From Neptunicella marina (GTDB lineage: Bacteria > Pseudomonadota > Gammaproteobacteria > Enterobacterales > Alteromonadaceae), in contig NZ_JACNEP010000002.1 in the NCBI RefSeq assembly GCF_014270035.1, positions 62,001 through 126,000 of the forward strand: 64,000 nt of DNA. The letters are read 5' to 3'. Under the pieces are notes generated by a model that saw only the letters and a list, made by a program, of their open reading frames with translations, did not search any database and was not told the origin of the DNA. Position 1 is the stretch's first letter. The number at the start of each line of letters is the position of its first letter. A program made the position numbers and the translations under genes. This document shows positions 62,177 through 64,000 of this stretch, piece after piece.

Positions 62177-62965
62177 ATGGAAAAACATCAAATTATCGTT
62201 AGTAAAGTTGCTGTATTCTGGGGGGTGTTAACCCTATATTTGCATTTCAGTGGGCTAATATTACTGCCTGTTGCCGCAGAATACCGCGATTTAGTGACCA
62301 GTCTCATCACCATTGTATTATTGCTTTTACTGACCTGCTGGCTTACACATAAGCGTGAAAGAGGCATGCGTTCCATAGGGCTCAGCTGGCCTGCCAATGC
62401 CCCAAAGGCACTTATTTCAGGCTCACTTTTAGGTGCATTGATATCTGCCTGCATACTCGCAATAATGACATTACTCACGCCAATATCAGTAAATTGGGCT
62501 GACAATATTGATTACGCTAATGCCATTGGTTATTCAGCACTTATCTTAATGGCACTATCGGTAATGGAGGAAATCGCCTTTCGTGCCCTGCCTCTGTTTT
62601 ATCTGCAAAACGTCTTTGGCACACGAATAGCCATTTATAGCACGTCAGTCGCCTTTGCTTTTTATCATGGTTTAGATCCGATGAATTTACTTGGACCAGG
62701 CGTTTGGGGCATCTTTTTTGCCATTATGGTTTTGCATTATAACAATCTTGTCATGGCAACAGGTTTACATTTTGGTCTTAACTGGGTTCAGAGTTTTTTT
62801 AGCTTAAAGACAGGCTACGCAACGGGTATCTGGGATTTTAATCTTTCCGGCCAGTCTGCTTTAGTAGCCACCAACACTTTAGGTTTATTCATCCATGTTA
62901 TGTTGCTGATATTAGCCATAGTCGCTGTTGAAAGATTGATTACAAACAAAGCTAACGCCACCTAA
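62177..62965 (+). CDS. CPBP family intramembrane glutamic endopeptidase
   Basis: This 262-residue protein has about eight hydrophobic helices. The catalytic motif EExxxR is seen at Glu131-Glu132 (MEEIAFRALPLF), followed by FAFYHGLDPMNLLGPGVWGIFFA and the HxxxN-type histidine in GLHFGLNWVQSFF. Members include CAAX-processing proteases and bacteriocin-immunity proteins; the bacterial function is unknown here. It begins 26 bases after the diguanylate cyclase gene and probably shares its transcript. Confidence 0.88.
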   Translation: MEKHQIIVSKVAVFWGVLTLYLHFSGLILLPVAAEYRDLVTSLITIVLLLLLTCWLTHKRERGMRSIGLSWPANAPKALISGSLLGALISACILAIMTLLTPISVNWADNIDYANAIGYSALILMALSVMEEIAFRALPLFYLQNVFGTRIAIYSTSVAFAFYHGLDPMNLLGPGVWGIFFAIMVLHYNNLVMATGLHFGLNWVQSFFSLKTGYATGIWDFNLSGQSALVATNTLGLFIHVMLLILAIVAVERLITNKANAT

Positions 62966-63025
62966 CCAGTCACCACAATCCCTTTTCAAAATAAACGCCA
63001 ATGCCTCTTCACCCGGCCCAAAAAA

Positions 63026-63045
63026 TACTGTACATTTAAACAGTA
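63026..63045. promoter_or_regulatory. LexA (SOS) box upstream of yebG
   Basis: TACTGT-N8-ACAGTA is a perfect palindromic SOS box (core CTGT-N8-ACAG). It lies 26-45 bases upstream of the yebG ATG, as in E. coli yebG. Confidence 0.92.
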
Positions 63046-63070
63046 TCTTTTAGTCAAATAAGGAACCACC

Positions 63071-63361
63071 ATGGCGATTGTCATTAAATATGTAGTTGAG
63101 CATAAGGGAGTGGAAAAGTTGGTCACCACAGATAAAAAAGAAGCAGACAAGTACGATAAGATGCTGGAAGTGGCCGATAATCTTGCCGAATATATTGATG
63201 CGAAGGGCATTAGCCTCGATGCATCTGTCATGGAAGAGTTATCCGTGTTGCTGGCACGCAATAAAGATGTTGTGGGTAAAATTCTTAAGGGCACCGATGC
63301 CCAAACCGCACTAAAACAAGATGCTGCAGAAGTGGTACAACTGGAAAAGCGTAAAGCCTGA
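63071..63361 (+). CDS. yebG: YebG, SOS-regulated small protein
   Basis: This 96-residue protein has the YebG pattern: MAIVIKYVVEHKGVEKLVTTDKKEADKYDKMLEVADNLAEYIDAKG and ELSVLLARNKDVVGKILKGTDAQTAL. It is induced by DNA damage in E. coli, but its molecular function is unknown. A LexA box lies directly upstream. It is monocistronic. Confidence 0.95.
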   Translation: MAIVIKYVVEHKGVEKLVTTDKKEADKYDKMLEVADNLAEYIDAKGISLDASVMEELSVLLARNKDVVGKILKGTDAQTALKQDAAEVVQLEKRKA

Positions 63362-63375
63362 TGAAGCAGACAAAC

Positions 63376-63403
63376 AAAAAGAGCCACATAATGTGGCTCT
63401 TTG
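63376..63403. terminator. Terminator between yebG and the receptor gene
   Basis: AAAGAGCCACA and TGTGGCTCTTT pair around TAA-type loop bases; flanking A- and T-runs suit use in both directions. Confidence 0.85.
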
Positions 63404-63429
63404 TCGTTTTAGGTGATGACCTTAATTAA

Positions 63430-64000
63430 TTAAAAATCACGCTTATAAGATAAGCTAAAGCCAATACCTTTGGTTTCAGAGCGAGCCAGCGTATTTTCAA
63501 ACTCCAGTTCTTTTTTCTGATCCAACAGGTTTTGTACCTTTAACTTAACTGTGGTGTTGAAGTCCGGATAATAGGTGTAAACAAAGTCCAGTGAATGGAA
63601 CGGTGTTTCGTAACTATCATCAAAGCCATCAATACCTGGGATCAGGATACGATCTCCAAATACGTTATATACCAGCGAGGCTGAGTGGTTACCATTTGGC
63701 GCATCAAAACCAACCTGCATATTCGCCACGTATTTAGAGTGACCTGTCATACGGCGGGTTAAGTTAGTGATTGCCGCAGATACACCGGTTTGCTCAACGA
63801 TGTGCTGAGAATCCAGTACGATTTCTGAATCAGACAAGGTCAGGTTTCCTGACACATAAAAGCTGTTCCAGAACTCACCACCTAAGAAACCTAAACCTTT
63901 TAGGAATTCAGCTTCCACACCGTAGACTTCACCGCTTTCTGCGTTAGCAATACGTACCAGAGGCGGACCATCCTGAGCTGGTGATTGCACCGACTCAATG
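63430..64000 (-). CDS. TonB-dependent receptor, C-terminal part
   Basis: The frame is open to the right edge, so only the last 190 or so residues are seen. The visible part shows the tail of an outer-membrane receptor barrel: IANAESGEVYGVEAEFLKGLGFL, SASLVYNVFGDRILIPG, FHSLDFVYTYYPDFNTTVKLKVQNLLDQKKE and the final SLSYKRDF with C-terminal Phe. The substrate cannot be told. Because the window places it near the pst/pho cluster it could be a Pho-regulated receptor; the promoter lies outside the window. A GTG at 63990 is not the start. Confidence 0.88.
   Translation of the reverse strand, partial: IESVQSPAQDGPPLVRIANAESGEVYGVEAEFLKGLGFLGGEFWNSFYVSGNLTLSDSEIVLDSQHIVEQTGVSAAITNLTRRMTGHSKYVANMQVGFDAPNGNHSASLVYNVFGDRILIPGIDGFDDSYETPFHSLDFVYTYYPDFNTTVKLKVQNLLDQKKELEFENTLARSETKGIGFSLSYKRDF

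Overview
The window looks like chromosome of a marine-type gammaproteobacterium of the Alteromonadales (Alteromonadaceae-like). This is inferred from three things: TonB systems of the DUF3450-TtpC-ExbB-ExbD-TonB-TPR type, very large PstC and PstA permeases, and E. coli-like neighbour genes (yjfKLMC, fiu/ybiX, gcvR, yebG, phoBR) in a moderately A+T-rich background. I saw no rRNA, tRNA, CRISPR array, prophage or insertion sequence.

Layout. 0-2.7 kb: the end of a yjfK-yjfL-yjfM-yjfC operon (partial at the left edge). 2.9-5.2 kb: an HPP membrane protein, a decayed hydrolase, a small membrane protein and an acetyltransferase. 5.3-16.9 kb: an iron-uptake island. A Fur-box intergenic region separates a ten-gene minus-strand operon (DUF3450, TtpC, ExbB, ExbD, TonB, TPR, PepSY, DUF2271, DUF4198, flavoreductase) from a plus-strand TonB-dependent siderophore receptor and its PiuC/YbiX-type dioxygenase. 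17-31 kb: mostly housekeeping and accessory genes (rhomboid protease, CheV, LysR, ABC exporter, GGCT, MAPEG, phosphomannomutase, KAS III, LysE, hydrolase, RsgA with an unusual leader). 31-36 kb: a looser accessory stretch holding a GH43 glycosidase with an 8-bp duplication frameshift, an esterase, a cold-shock gene with a long leader and an orphan small phosphatase. 36-40.8 kb: an ECF sigma/anti-sigma/effector operon, then a TrmH-like methyltransferase, a PPIase and HupE.

40.8-60 kb is a phosphate region: porin, Pit and its PhoU-like partner, gcvR, phoB, a second complete TonB system, then phoR, pstS, an RpiB-like gene, pstC, pstA, pstB and phoU. Pho-box-like direct repeats lie before phoB, before the TonB operon, before pstS and, almost perfectly, before pstC. 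The TonB system lies between phoB and phoR, which are normally adjacent. The right edge holds a dienelactone hydrolase, a PAS-GGDEF protein, a CPBP protease, yebG with a LexA box and the C-terminus of another TonB-dependent receptor.

The main idea is that the strain has two paralogous six-gene TonB energising systems of identical gene order. One appears to be under Fur and is joined to a membrane reductase module. The other is embedded in the pho cluster and is probably under PhoB. This suggests TonB-driven outer-membrane uptake dedicated to phosphorus compounds, which is inferred and not shown by the sequence alone.
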